Source: Streptomyces sp. SAI-127 (GTDB lineage Bacteria > Actinomycetota > Actinomycetes > Streptomycetales > Streptomycetaceae). From it: DNA of 64,000 nt. The notes under the pieces were generated by a model. It was not told the origin of the DNA. It saw nothing but the letters and a program-made list of their open reading frames with translations, and did not search any database. Every line of letters starts with the position of its first letter. The stretch's first letter is position 1. Of the stretch, positions 7,667 to 15,628 are shown piece by piece. The DNA lies in NCBI RefSeq assembly GCF_029894425.1, contig NZ_JARXYJ010000001.1, positions 5,704,001 through 5,768,000 of the forward strand. Direction: 5' to 3'. The translations under genes and the position numbers were made by a program.

Positions 7667-8584
7667 TCAGGAAGGGCGGCTCGCCCGGACCTCGCGGTGG
7701 ATCGCCCACGCGTCCGCCACCGGGCCCACGTGGCTGAGTTTTTCGGGGTTGATGACCGCGCGAATCGTCTGGATGCGGCCGTCGAGGATGTCCAGGGCGA
7801 GGGTGTGGAGGACCTTGCCGTCGCGGTCGTAGAAGATCGCGCCCGGCTGGCCGTTGAGCTCGTGCGGCTCGAAGGTCACCTCGATCCGGGCCATCCGGGG
7901 GTAGACCGAACCCAGCAGCCGGGCCACGTTCTGCGCGCCCGCGACAGCCCTCGCCAGTTGCGGGGCCCTGCCGCCGCCGTCGCCGACCATCGACACATCG
8001 GCGGCGAGCAGTCCCCGCAGACCGTCCACGTCGCCTTCGCGGAGGGCGTCGAAGAAGCGCGACGCCAGTTCCTCGCGCTCTTCCCGGTCCGCCTCGAAGC
8101 GGGGGCGGCCCGCCGCCATGTGGCGCCGGGCCCGGGACACGAGTTGGCGGCACGCCGCCTCCGAGCGGCCCACCGCCGCCGCGACCTCGGGGAAGCCGAA
8201 GTCGAAGACCTCCCGCATTACGAAGACCGCGCGCTCCAGCGGGCTGAGACGCTCCAGCAGCAACAGGGCCGCCATCGACACCGACTCGGCCAGTTCGGCC
8301 GCCCGCTCCGGGTCCTCGTAGGGGTCGTCGAGGAGTGGCTCGGGGAGCCATTCGCCCACGTACTCCTCCCGGCGGACGCGGGCCGAGCGCAGTACGTCGA
8401 TCGCGATCCGCGTCACCGTGGTCGAGAGGTAGGCCTTCACCGACCTGGGCTCGGTCGCGGTGGCCTCGTAGCGCAGCCACGTCTCCTGGACCGCGTCCTC
8501 GGCCTCGCCGACGCTGCCGAGGATCCGGTAGGCGATCGAGAACAGCAGTGGCCGTAGCCGCTGGAACTCCTCGGTCCTGCTCAT
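7667..8584 (-). CDS. ECF41-type RNA polymerase sigma factor (SigJ-like) with SnoaL-like C-terminal domain
   Basis: A 305-residue sigma factor. Region 2 contains YRILGSVGEAEDAVQETWLRY (about 17-37), region 4 contains LSPLERAVFVMREVFDFGFPEVA and the HTH VGRSEAACRQLVSRARRH. From about residue 185 there is a SnoaL/NTF2-like domain (FFDALREGDVDGLRGLL, then GRIQTIRAVINPEKLSHV). ECF41 proteins lack a separate anti-sigma factor; the fused C-terminal domain modulates polymerase binding. The ATG at 8584 gives the normal MSRTEEFQRLRPLLF start. It lies 17 bp downstream of a DoxX gene in the same operon, where a putative redox or membrane partner of ECF41 sigmas is usually found. Confidence 0.93.
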   Translation of the reverse strand: MSRTEEFQRLRPLLFSIAYRILGSVGEAEDAVQETWLRYEATATEPRSVKAYLSTTVTRIAIDVLRSARVRREEYVGEWLPEPLLDDPYEDPERAAELAESVSMAALLLLERLSPLERAVFVMREVFDFGFPEVAAAVGRSEAACRQLVSRARRHMAAGRPRFEADREEREELASRFFDALREGDVDGLRGLLAADVSMVGDGGGRAPQLARAVAGAQNVARLLGSVYPRMARIEVTFEPHELNGQPGAIFYDRDGKVLHTLALDILDGRIQTIRAVINPEKLSHVGPVADAWAIHREVRASRPS

Positions 8585-8601
8585 GCCGTCCGCGGCTCCT
8601 C

Positions 8602-8985
8602 TCAGCCGGTGAAGGACTCGGGGCCGAAACGGCCCCACGCGATGAACACCGCGAGTGCCAGGTAGACCAGGTTCAGCACCACGAACGCGGACTCGCCCCG
8701 GCGGCCGTGGGTGATCATCGCGCCGACCATCAGGAGGATCCAGCAGACGGCGGTCACGGGCACCAGCACGGGTGCGATGTCGAGTGCGGCGGTCAGGACC
8801 AGTCCGGCCGCGGCCAGGAGTTCGAGGATGCCGAGGGTCTTCACGAAGGCCGTGCCGACCTCCCCGGTCCATCCTCCGCCGTGGGCCGCGGCCAGCTTCT
8901 CCCTGGGCACGAAGGTCTTGGTGACGCCACCGGTCAGGGCCACCGCGGCCAGCAGTCCGGCGGCGATCCACAGCGCGAGGTTCAT
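8602..8985 (-). CDS. DoxX-family membrane protein
   Basis: A 127-residue protein with four hydrophobic helices (about 3-20, 48-68, 72-90 and 98-118), VTKTFVPREKLA in the first loop and GILELLAAAGLVL in helix 2, as in DoxX/DoxD-like proteins of the cytoplasmic membrane. The family is loosely tied to redox and thiol metabolism; no catalytic function can be assigned here. It is the first gene of an operon with the ECF41 sigma factor, which makes it a likely target or partner. Confidence 0.85.
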   Translation of the reverse strand: MNLALWIAAGLLAAVALTGGVTKTFVPREKLAAAHGGGWTGEVGTAFVKTLGILELLAAAGLVLTAALDIAPVLVPVTAVCWILLMVGAMITHGRRGESAFVVLNLVYLALAVFIAWGRFGPESFTG

Positions 8986-9059
8986 CGTCCACTCCTTGAT
9001 CGAGGCTTGCCTGCACCTCTCGGGACGAGACAGCCGCCTCCGCTGTGACATCCCCGGTC

Positions 9060-9689
9060 TCAGGAGGTGTGCAGGGTCGCGAAAGCGGCTCGCGTGCGGG
9101 TGCCGTCGGGGGCGTTCCAGGCTCCGGAGACGTGGCCGTTCGCGCCCTCGGGGGCCGTGGGCGGCAGGCGTCGGTGCAGGCGGAGGACCGTGCCGTCGGG
9201 GAGGGCGAGCTGGGTGCCGTCCTGGTCCTCGGTGACCTCGGCGGGGCCGGTGGGGAGGGCGGGGCCGGCGTAGGAGTGGGTGACCTCGTGGTCGGGGGTG
9301 TCGGTGAGGCTCTGGGCCTGGGCCTGGGTGCGGCCCTCGAACAGGGCGAGGAGTTCGGTGCGCAGGACCGGGTCGTGGATGCCGTCGTAGGCCCAGCGGG
9401 GGCCCAGTACACCGTGTTCCATGGTGCCGACGAGGGCGTGGTCCGCACCGGGGAGCGGGGCGGCGCGGTAGGTGAGGGGGGCCAGGTAGGCGACGGGTTC
9501 GCGGCCGGAGGAGTCGACGGCCACCATGAACTCGATCCCGACCTCGCCCTCCGGGTCGTCCAGCCGGAAGCCGCCGGCCTTGGTCAACTCGGGGGTGCCG
9601 GTGCCGGTGTACCACGGGCGGGTGAGCAGCCAGGTGGTGAGCAGGTCCAGCTTGGTGGGCTTGAGGGTGGTGTGGTGGATGATCGCCAT
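9060..9689 (-). CDS. stand-alone maltokinase N-terminal cap-like protein
   Basis: A 209-residue protein beginning MAIIHHTTLKPTKLDLLTTW, followed by GIEFMVAVDSSG, PVAYLAPLTYRAAPL and GTMEHGVLGPRWAYDG. These blocks match the N-terminal cap (Mak_N_cap) that precedes the kinase domain of maltokinase Pep2/Mak1, but no kinase domain follows. Stand-alone caps of this kind occur in actinobacteria with unknown role, sometimes annotated as glucan branching-related proteins. It is unlinked to glgE or treS here. The ATG at 9689 fits the family start. Confidence 0.75.
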   Translation of the reverse strand: MAIIHHTTLKPTKLDLLTTWLLTRPWYTGTGTPELTKAGGFRLDDPEGEVGIEFMVAVDSSGREPVAYLAPLTYRAAPLPGADHALVGTMEHGVLGPRWAYDGIHDPVLRTELLALFEGRTQAQAQSLTDTPDHEVTHSYAGPALPTGPAEVTEDQDGTQLALPDGTVLRLHRRLPPTAPEGANGHVSGAWNAPDGTRTRAAFATLHTS

Positions 9690-9706
9690 ACGGCGGATTC
9701 TGTCAG

Positions 9707-10294
9707 TCAGTCGCGGGGGAACTCATCGGTTTTGAGGGTGAGTTCGAGGGGGGTGGTGGTCATGTCGACGTCTGCTCCGAAGGCGACGGACAGTTCGGTG
9801 AGGTATTCACCGTCCTTGGGCTGGGTGTAGAGGTGACACTTGCCCTGGTAGGGGTCGGCGACGAGGTAGACGAGGACCTCGGCGAGCGCGTAGGCGATCT
9901 TCTTGGGGCCGTAGTCGTTGGCGGCCGTGCCTTTTGAGATGACCTCGGCGACGAACTCGATGTCCTTGGACTGCCACAGCCCCTTGCTGTCCTTCTCGGC
10001 GCCCTCGGCCACCAGCGTCACGTCGGAGGCGAAGCCATTGAGGTGCCCCGGATAGTCGACGCGGACATCCGACTTCACGCGCTTGCGCGGGTACTTGGTG
10101 CGCAGTTGCTCGACGATGTCCAGGATGATTTCCCAGTGCGTGTCCCGCTGCGGCGACATGAAGACGGCCCCCTCGACGATCTCGACCTTGTATCCCTCGG
10201 GGACGGGCATGTGCTCAAGGCGCTCGAACAGTGCGTCGAGCGTGAGCTCCTCGCTCTCGTGGGCCATCTCGATCCTGTCTTCAAGGACGGTCAT
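9707..10294 (-). CDS. Uma2-family (DUF820) putative restriction endonuclease-like protein
   Basis: A 195-residue protein of the Uma2/DUF820 group, which has a PD-(D/E)XK nuclease-like fold. Seen motifs are EGYKVEIVEGAVFMSP, RKRVKSDVRVDYPG, GFASDVTLVAEG (D of the core), DIEFVAEVISKGT (E-x-I-S-K, the expected E-x-K pair) and DYGPKKIAYALAEVLVYLVADP. Actinobacteria carry many solitary copies, and their biological role is unresolved. ATG 10294 is preceded by GGGAGGAG at good spacing; an upstream in-frame start at 10345 lacks such a site. Confidence 0.85.
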   Translation of the reverse strand: MTVLEDRIEMAHESEELTLDALFERLEHMPVPEGYKVEIVEGAVFMSPQRDTHWEIILDIVEQLRTKYPRKRVKSDVRVDYPGHLNGFASDVTLVAEGAEKDSKGLWQSKDIEFVAEVISKGTAANDYGPKKIAYALAEVLVYLVADPYQGKCHLYTQPKDGEYLTELSVAFGADVDMTTTPLELTLKTDEFPRD

Positions 10295-10384
10295 CGTGGC
10301 ACTCCTCCCCGGCTGCCCATGGACGAGCACAGCCGCGCGGTACAACGATACGCAAGGTCAAAAGGACACGGAGGGATGACGCAC

Positions 10385-11140
10385 ATGCCAGTCGACAGCG
10401 CCCCGGCAGTCGCGCGCATCGTCCACCGCACCCTCTCCGGCACCCCCCTCGGCATCTACCTCCACGGCTCCGCCGTCCTCGCCGGCCTTCGCCCGCACAG
10501 CGACATCGACGTGCTGGTCGTCGTACGGAGGTCGCTGAACCGTGACGAACGCCGGGCCCTGGTAGGGGAGTTGATGAGGGTGTCCGGCGTTCCGGGTGCT
10601 CGGCTCGTCGAGCTGATCGTCGTCGTACAGGACGATGTACGGCCGTGGCGGTACCCGCCCGTCTGCGACTTCCTCTACGGAGAGTGGCTGCGCGAGGAGT
10701 ACGAGCGGGGTGTGCTTCCCGAGCCCGAGTCCAGTCCCGATCTCGCGCCCCTGCTCACCATGACCCTGGCCGGGGACACGGCCCTGCACGGACCTCCGCC
10801 CGACCGACTCCTCGACCCGGTGCCCCTCGTGGACCTCCGGCGCGCGATCGTCGCCGGAGTGCCGCAGCTCCTGGGCGACCTGGACCACGACTCCCGTAAC
10901 GTCCTGCTCACCCTCGCCCGTATCTGGACCACCCTCGCCACGGACACCATTCGCTCCAAGGACGCCGCGGCCGACTGGGTAATCGAGCGGCTGCCGTCCG
11001 CACACCGGGCCGTCCTCGCCCACGCCCGGGCCGTCTACCTCGGGGAAGAGGAGGAGCGGTGGGACGGCGAGCTGCGTGCCGGTGTCCGGCCCTGCGCCGG
11101 CTTTCTCGTCGACGCCATCGGGCGTCAGTCGCTCAGGTAG
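10385..11140 (+). CDS. aminoglycoside adenylyltransferase-like nucleotidyltransferase
   Basis: A 251-residue protein related to ANT(3'')/AadA and DUF4111 nucleotidyltransferases. The catalytic strand reads GSAVLAGLRPHSDIDVLVVV, with the D-x-D pair of the polymerase-beta fold (D-I-D); GSA...G is the nucleotide-binding loop. The C-terminal all-helical part contains RNVLLTLARIWTTLATD, AADWVIERLP and a final VDAIGRQ. These enzymes transfer AMP to streptomycin or spectinomycin hydroxyls, but chromosomal streptomycete copies are usually of unproven activity. ATG 10385 is preferred because GGAGGG lies nine bases ahead; ATG 10376 is nearer and less likely. The end overlaps the convergent regulator by 8 bp. 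Confidence 0.83.
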   Translation: MPVDSAPAVARIVHRTLSGTPLGIYLHGSAVLAGLRPHSDIDVLVVVRRSLNRDERRALVGELMRVSGVPGARLVELIVVVQDDVRPWRYPPVCDFLYGEWLREEYERGVLPEPESSPDLAPLLTMTLAGDTALHGPPPDRLLDPVPLVDLRRAIVAGVPQLLGDLDHDSRNVLLTLARIWTTLATDTIRSKDAAADWVIERLPSAHRAVLAHARAVYLGEEEERWDGELRAGVRPCAGFLVDAIGRQSLR

Positions 11141-11867
11141 CGCCGTCCGAGGGTGTCTCCGGTTTCGTGTGCAGCACCTCACGGGCCTGGTCCGCGGCGC
11201 GGGTGAGGCTTTCGGAGACGAAGTCGAGGAAGCGGGCGATGTTCTCCAGGCGGGTGGCGGCCGGGGTGCCCGGGCCGAGGACGCCCACGCCCTGACGGGC
11301 CGTCTCGGCGAGCTGGATGGTGCCGCGGGCACTGGCGATCATGGACTGGTACCAGACGTCGTCGTCGGCGACATAGCGCTCGCGGCGCCGGTCGTCGCGT
11401 TCCCGCCGGACCAGGCCCTGGGTTTCGAGGTAGCTGATGGCCTTGGAGATGGACGCCGGGCTGACCTGAAGGCGCTGGACGAGTTCGGCGGCGGTGAGGC
11501 TGCCGGTGTCGCTGGTGTAGAGGCAGGTCAGCACCCTCGACATCATCTTGGGCGCGCCCGTCTGCATGAGGACGGTGGTGAACGTCTCCTCGTACTCGCG
11601 CACCGCCTCGGGATCGCGGCCATGGGCCGGTTCGGGGGTCTGCGCCCCCCGGGGCGTGGTCTGGCGGCGGCGGTGGGCGCGGCGTTCGGTGGCGCGGTGG
11701 GCCAGGTCGGCGCGGTAGGCGGTGGGGCCGCCGTTGCGCATGACCTCGCGGGTGATGGTCGAGGTGGGGCGCTCGAGGCGGCGGGCGATCTCCGCGTAGG
11801 CGAGGCCGTCGGCCACTCCCAGCGCGATCTGCTGCCGTTCCTGCTGGGTGAGCCTGCCTCCCGGCAT
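11133..11867 (-). CDS. GbsR/MarR-type regulator with an N-terminal HTH_38-like helix-turn-helix
   Basis: A 244-residue two-part DNA-binding protein. Residues about 6-50 (TQQERQQIALGVADGLAYAEIARRLERPTS...TREV) look like the HTH_38 domain of IS30 transposases. A basic linker (TERRAHRRRQTTPRG) leads into a winged helix of the GbsR group: MSRVLTCLYTSDTGSLTAAELVQRLQVSPASISKAISYLETQGLVRRERDDRRRERY. ATG 11867 is preceded by AAGGAGA at normal spacing. It is divergent from the DUF4097-ABC operon, whose intergenic region is full of CGTTGCA sites, so it most likely represses that operon and itself. Confidence 0.88.
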   Translation of the reverse strand: MPGGRLTQQERQQIALGVADGLAYAEIARRLERPTSTITREVMRNGGPTAYRADLAHRATERRAHRRRQTTPRGAQTPEPAHGRDPEAVREYEETFTTVLMQTGAPKMMSRVLTCLYTSDTGSLTAAELVQRLQVSPASISKAISYLETQGLVRRERDDRRRERYVADDDVWYQSMIASARGTIQLAETARQGVGVLGPGTPAATRLENIARFLDFVSESLTRAADQAREVLHTKPETPSDGAT

Positions 11868-11923
11868 CGCGGTCTCCTTCGTGGTCCCTGGTGCCCGCAG
11901 CATAGCGTTCATTTTCATTCTAT

Positions 11924-12046
11924 TGCAACGATCCGAGGCCTGACGTTGCATTACTTTTAGAGTCGTTGCAATGAAATATCGTCAACTACCTGCGCTTATA
12001 CAGGTCTTGTGCAACGACTCTGTTGCCGGATCCGTGAATGCAACGT
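11924..12046. promoter_or_regulatory. array of five CGTTGCA/TGCAACG sites in nested inverted repeats
   Basis: CGTTGCA occurs at 11944-11950 and 11964-11970, and its complement TGCAACG at 11924-11930, 12010-12016 and 12039-12045. AGAGTCGTTGCA (11959-11970) pairs perfectly with TGCAACGACTCT (12010-12021), and ACGTTGCATT (11943-11952) with AATGCAACGT (12037-12046). The array fills the 223-bp gap between the divergent GbsR-like regulator and the DUF4097-ABC operon and is the obvious operator cluster for that regulator. Confidence 0.8.
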
Positions 12047-12090
12047 AGCTTTTCGTTCATCGGAAACAGCGACGAACGCAGGAGCACCTG

Positions 12091-12759
12091 ATGCAGAAGT
12101 TCGACACCACCGCCCCCGTCACCACCGTCATCGACCTCCCCGCCGGCCGCGTCCAGGTCATCGCCGCCGACCGCACCGACACCACCGTCGAGATCCGGCC
12201 CGCCGACCCCGCCAAGAGCCGCGACACCCGGGCCGCCGAGCAGATCGAGGTCACCCGCGGCGACGACGGTGTCCTGCGGATCGCCGCCCCGGCCGCGAAG
12301 AACCAGTACTTCGGGCCCTCCGGCTCCGTCGAGATCACCGTCCAGCTCCCGGCCGGCTCGCACGTCGAGGCCAAGGCCGCCGCCGCCGAGTTCCGCGCCG
12401 TCGGACGCCTCGGCGATGTCGTCTTCCAGGGCGCCCACGGCCCGGTCAAGATCGACGAGGCCGCGAGCCTGCGCCTGACGGCCGCCGACAGCGACGTCAA
12501 CGTGGGGCGCTTGGCCGGACCGGCTCAGATCAGCACCCAGCGGGGCGACATCCGCATCGCCGAGGCCGTCGCAGGCTCGGTCGTGCTGACCACTCAGATG
12601 GGCGACATCACCGTCGACACCGCCGCGTCGGCCTCCCTGGACGCCGACACCTCCTACGGCCGCGTCCACAACACCCTCAAGAACACCGAAGGAGCCCATG
12701 CCGGCCTGGCCATCCGCGCCACCACCGCGCACGGCGACATCACCGCCCGCAGCCTCTGA
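12091..12759 (+). CDS. DUF4097 beta-solenoid-like protein
   Basis: A 222-residue protein with repeated short beta-strand segments: TTVIDLPAGRVQVIAADRTD, GSVEITVQLPAGSHVEA, AEFRAVGRLGDVVFQGAHG, AQISTQRGDIRIAEAVAG, LTTQMGDITVDTAASASL and AIRATTAHGDITARSL. This is the DUF4097 (adhesin-like) repeat. No signal peptide or membrane anchor is seen, so it is probably cytoplasmic. ATG 12091 has AGGAG eight bases upstream. It is the first gene of an operon with an ABC-2 exporter (29-bp gap), as is frequent for this family; its role in export or signalling is unknown. Confidence 0.85.
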   Translation: MQKFDTTAPVTTVIDLPAGRVQVIAADRTDTTVEIRPADPAKSRDTRAAEQIEVTRGDDGVLRIAAPAAKNQYFGPSGSVEITVQLPAGSHVEAKAAAAEFRAVGRLGDVVFQGAHGPVKIDEAASLRLTAADSDVNVGRLAGPAQISTQRGDIRIAEAVAGSVVLTTQMGDITVDTAASASLDADTSYGRVHNTLKNTEGAHAGLAIRATTAHGDITARSL

Positions 12760-12787
12760 CCCGCAGCCCTCACAAGGAGCATCCACC

Positions 12788-13750
12788 ATGACCGACCTGG
12801 CCATCGCGGCGAACGGCCTGCGCAAGTCCTACGGGGACAAGACCGTCCTCGACGGCATCGACATCCAGGTGCCCGCCGGCACGATCTTCTCCCTCCTCGG
12901 TCCGAACGGCGCCGGCAAGACCACCGCCGTCAAGATCCTCTCCACGCTCATATCCGCCGACCCGGGCACCGGGGGCATCCACATCGGCGGCCACGACCTC
13001 GCCGCCGACCCGCAGGGCGTGCGGGCCGCGATCGGGGTCACCGGCCAGTTCTCCGCCGTCGACGGGCTGATCACCGGTGAGGAGAACATGCTCCTGATGG
13101 CGGACCTGCACCACCTGTCCAAGGCCGAGGGACGGCGGGTCGCCGCCGAACTGCTGGAGCGCTTCGACCTCACCGAGGCCGCGAAGAAGCCCGCCTCCAC
13201 CTACTCCGGCGGCATGAAGCGCCGCCTCGACATCGCCATGACCCTGGTCGGCGACCCCCGGATCATCTTCCTCGACGAACCGACCACCGGCCTCGACCCC
13301 CGCTCCCGGCACACCATGTGGCAGATCATCAGGGAGCTGGTCTCCGACGGCGTCACCGTCTTCCTCACCACGCAGTACCTGGAGGAGGCCGACGAACTCG
13401 CCGACCGCATCGCCGTCCTCCACAACGGCAGGATCGCCGCCGAGGGCAGCGCCGAACAACTCAAGCGCCTGGTTCCCGGCGGTCACGTCCGGCTCCGCTT
13501 CACCGACCCGGACGCCTACCGGAGCGCCGCCTCCGCACTGGGCGAGGTCACCCGGGACGACGAATCCCTCGCCCTGCAACTCCCCAGCGGAGGCAGCCAG
13601 TCCGAGCTGCGCGCGATCCTCGACCGGCTCGACGCGGCCGGCATCGAGGCCGACGAGCTGACCGTGCACACCCCCGACCTCGACGACGTCTTCTTCGCCC
13701 TGACCGGCGGCTCCGACGTCACCGACCAGCCCAAGGAGACCGTCCGATGA
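12788..13750 (+). CDS. DrrA-like ABC exporter ATP-binding protein (system 1)
   Basis: A 320-residue daunorubicin-resistance-type ATPase that powers export of a hydrophobic compound through the permease encoded next. Walker A is GPNGAGKTT (about 40-48), the Q-loop lies in GVTGQFSAVDGLITGEEN, the signature is STYSGGMKRRLD, Walker B is [17 protein letters not shown] and the H-loop region is [18 protein letters not shown]. The C-terminal DUF4162-like domain (LRAILDRLDAAGIEADELTVHTPDLDDVFFALTG) is typical of DrrA. It ends in an ATGA overlap with the permease. A second, paralogous system lies at 17466-19237. Confidence 0.95.
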   Translation: MTDLAIAANGLRKSYGDKTVLDGIDIQVPAGTIFSLLGPNGAGKTTAVKILSTLISADPGTGGIHIGGHDLAADPQGVRAAIGVTGQFSAVDGLITGEENMLLMADLHHLSKAEGRRVAAELLERFDLTEAAKKPASTYSGGMKRRLDIAMTLVGDPRIIFLDEPTTGLDPRSRHTMWQIIRELVSDGVTVFLTTQYLEEADELADRIAVLHNGRIAAEGSAEQLKRLVPGGHVRLRFTDPDAYRSAASALGEVTRDDESLALQLPSGGSQSELRAILDRLDAAGIEADELTVHTPDLDDVFFALTGGSDVTDQPKETVR

Positions 13751-14532
13751 GCAACCTCTCCCTCGCCGTACGCGACTCGTCCACGATGCTGCGCCGCAAC
13801 CTCCTGCACGCCCGGCGCTACCCCTCGCTCACCCTGAACCTGCTGCTCACGCCGATCATGCTGTTGCTGCTCTTCGTCTACATCTTCGGCGACACCATGA
13901 GCGCGGGCATCGGCGGCGGCGACCGCTCCGACTACATCGCGTATCTCGTCCCGGGCCTGCTGCTGATGACCATCGGCTCCACCACGATCGGCACCGCGGT
14001 CTCCGTCTCCAACGACATGACCGAGGGCATCATCGCCCGCTTCCGGACCATGGCGATCCACCGCGGTTCGGTGCTCGTCGGACACGTCGTCGGCAGTGTG
14101 CTGCAGTCGATCGTCAGCGTGGTCCTGGTCGGCGCGGTCGGCGTGGCCATCGGCTTCCGCTCCACCGACGCCACCGTCCTGGAGTGGCTCGCGGCCTTCG
14201 GACTGCTCGTGCTCTTCGCCACGGCGCTCACCTGGATCGCCGTCGGCATGGGCCTGATCAGCCCGAACGCCGAGGCCGCAAGCAACAACGCCATGCCGCT
14301 GATCTTCCTGCCGCTCATCTCCAGCACGTTCGTGCCGGTCGACGCGATGCCGGGCTGGTTCCAGCCGATCGCCGAGTACCAGCCCTTCACCCCGGCCATC
14401 GAGACCCTGCGCGGACTGCTCCTGGGCACCGAGATCGGCAACAACGGCTGGCTCGCCGTCGCCTGGTGCCTCGGCCTCGCGGTGCTCGGCTACCGCTGGT
14501 CGACCGCGAAGTTCAACGCCGACCCGAAGTAA
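13747..14532 (+). CDS. DrrB-like ABC-2 permease (system 1)
   Basis: A 261-residue six-helix ABC-2 permease. The cytoplasmic N-terminal helix (DSSTMLRRNLLHARRYPSLT) is followed by membrane segments at about 30-50, 65-85, 115-140, 145-170, 180-200 and 230-250. The loop GIIARFRTMAIHRGSVLVGHV is the conserved ABC-2 coupling stretch, and LISSTFVPVDAMPGWFQPIAEYQPFTP is the usual extracytoplasmic loop. It overlaps the ATPase gene by 4 bp. The exported compound is unknown. Confidence 0.94.
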   Translation: MSNLSLAVRDSSTMLRRNLLHARRYPSLTLNLLLTPIMLLLLFVYIFGDTMSAGIGGGDRSDYIAYLVPGLLLMTIGSTTIGTAVSVSNDMTEGIIARFRTMAIHRGSVLVGHVVGSVLQSIVSVVLVGAVGVAIGFRSTDATVLEWLAAFGLLVLFATALTWIAVGMGLISPNAEAASNNAMPLIFLPLISSTFVPVDAMPGWFQPIAEYQPFTPAIETLRGLLLGTEIGNNGWLAVAWCLGLAVLGYRWSTAKFNADPK

Positions 14533-14638
14533 CCGCCATGACAGCGCGGGCCGGTTCCCGCACCCCGTCCCACCCCAGGGCGGCGTACACCGACACCTCG
14601 TCGGAGTGCGCCGCCCCGTTCGTGTGCGAAGTGCCGGA

Positions 14639-15316
14639 TCAGTCGGCCCCGTAGGGTCCGCCCAGATCCCACGCCTGGTACATCGCCTCCGCGAAGGCCG
14701 CCGCGATCTTGTGCTCGCCGCTCGCGTTGGGGTGGGTGCCGTCGTAGGTGTCGTGGTTGATGTCGTACGACGCCGGGGGCGAGACCGACAGCAGGGGGGA
14801 ACGGGGCTCGTCCAGATCCGCGATCGCCTTGGCGAGGAGCTCGTTGAAACGGGTGACCTCCGTCGCGAAGGGCGTGTCCGACTCGGCCCGGACATTGGGG
14901 ATCACCGGGAGGACGGCGATCCGGATCCGGGGGTCGGCCAGGCGGGCCTCGGCGACGAAGGCGCGGACGTTCTCCGCCGTCTGTTCCGCGTTCGTGTAGA
15001 AGCCCAGGTCGATCAGGCCAAGCGACACCAGCAGCACGTTCGCGCGGTGCGCCCGCACCGCGTCACCGATCAGCGGGGCCATGTGCAGCCAGCCCTCGCC
15101 CCAGCCGGCCAGGTGGGCCCGGGGGAAGTCGGGATCGGCGTACTCGTACGACGTCGGGGCGTCCGCCGCCTTGTCGTACAGCGTCTCGCGCGGGCCCACG
15201 AGGTCGAAGGGGCCGCCGCAGGTGTCACGCAGGTGCTGCCACATCCGGTAACGCCAGGTGTGCTCGCCCGCGCTTCCGATCGTCATCGAATCGCCGACCG
15301 GCATGAATCTGAGCAT
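14639..15316 (-). CDS. SGNH/GDSL hydrolase family protein
   Basis: A 225-residue serine esterase of the SGNH fold. Block I is FMPVGDSMTIG (nucleophile S), block III carries the NVLLVSLGLIDLG stretch where the usual GxND is degenerate, and block V is YDGTHPNASGEHKIA with the D-x-x-H pair. No signal peptide is apparent, so it is likely cytoplasmic or released by another route. The ATG at 15316 puts the GDS motif about eight residues from the end, as in relatives; in-frame ATGs at 15334 and 15352 are also possible. The substrate is not known. Confidence 0.82.
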   Translation of the reverse strand: MLRFMPVGDSMTIGSAGEHTWRYRMWQHLRDTCGGPFDLVGPRETLYDKAADAPTSYEYADPDFPRAHLAGWGEGWLHMAPLIGDAVRAHRANVLLVSLGLIDLGFYTNAEQTAENVRAFVAEARLADPRIRIAVLPVIPNVRAESDTPFATEVTRFNELLAKAIADLDEPRSPLLSVSPPASYDINHDTYDGTHPNASGEHKIAAAFAEAMYQAWDLGGPYGAD

Positions 15317-15628
15317 CCGCTCATGATGGATCATCGGCGGGGGCGGTGGCATGTGAGTCGGGCCACGCCTTCCCTGGAGGACCTGTCCGGCTGATCATGC
15401 CGACGTCGCGGGGTCCGGGCACGCACTCCCCCGGAAGGGGCGGCCCCAGTGGCGCTGTGGTACCGCTCCCGCACTCTCGACTTCGCCCGAGCGGGAGGTC
15501 CCCCATGGCCCCCGCTCACCCGCCCCGATCAGGCAGCGTGGCTCGAAGTCGGCCTGATCCGCCGGACAGGCCCTGGTGCCTCCCGCCCACGCCCCTTCAC
15601 ACACATGTCGGGATGGCAGTCTTGGGGC
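15317..15628. other. 312-bp divergent intergenic region
   Basis: This gap separates the SGNH hydrolase (minus) from the secreted propeller-like gene (plus). No convincing reading frame with a ribosome site was seen. It contains an 8-bp inverted repeat, GATCAGGC (15527-15534) and GCCTGATC (15552-15559), with a 17-bp spacer, which could be a regulator site or part of a leader. No other signal stood out. Confidence 0.5.
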
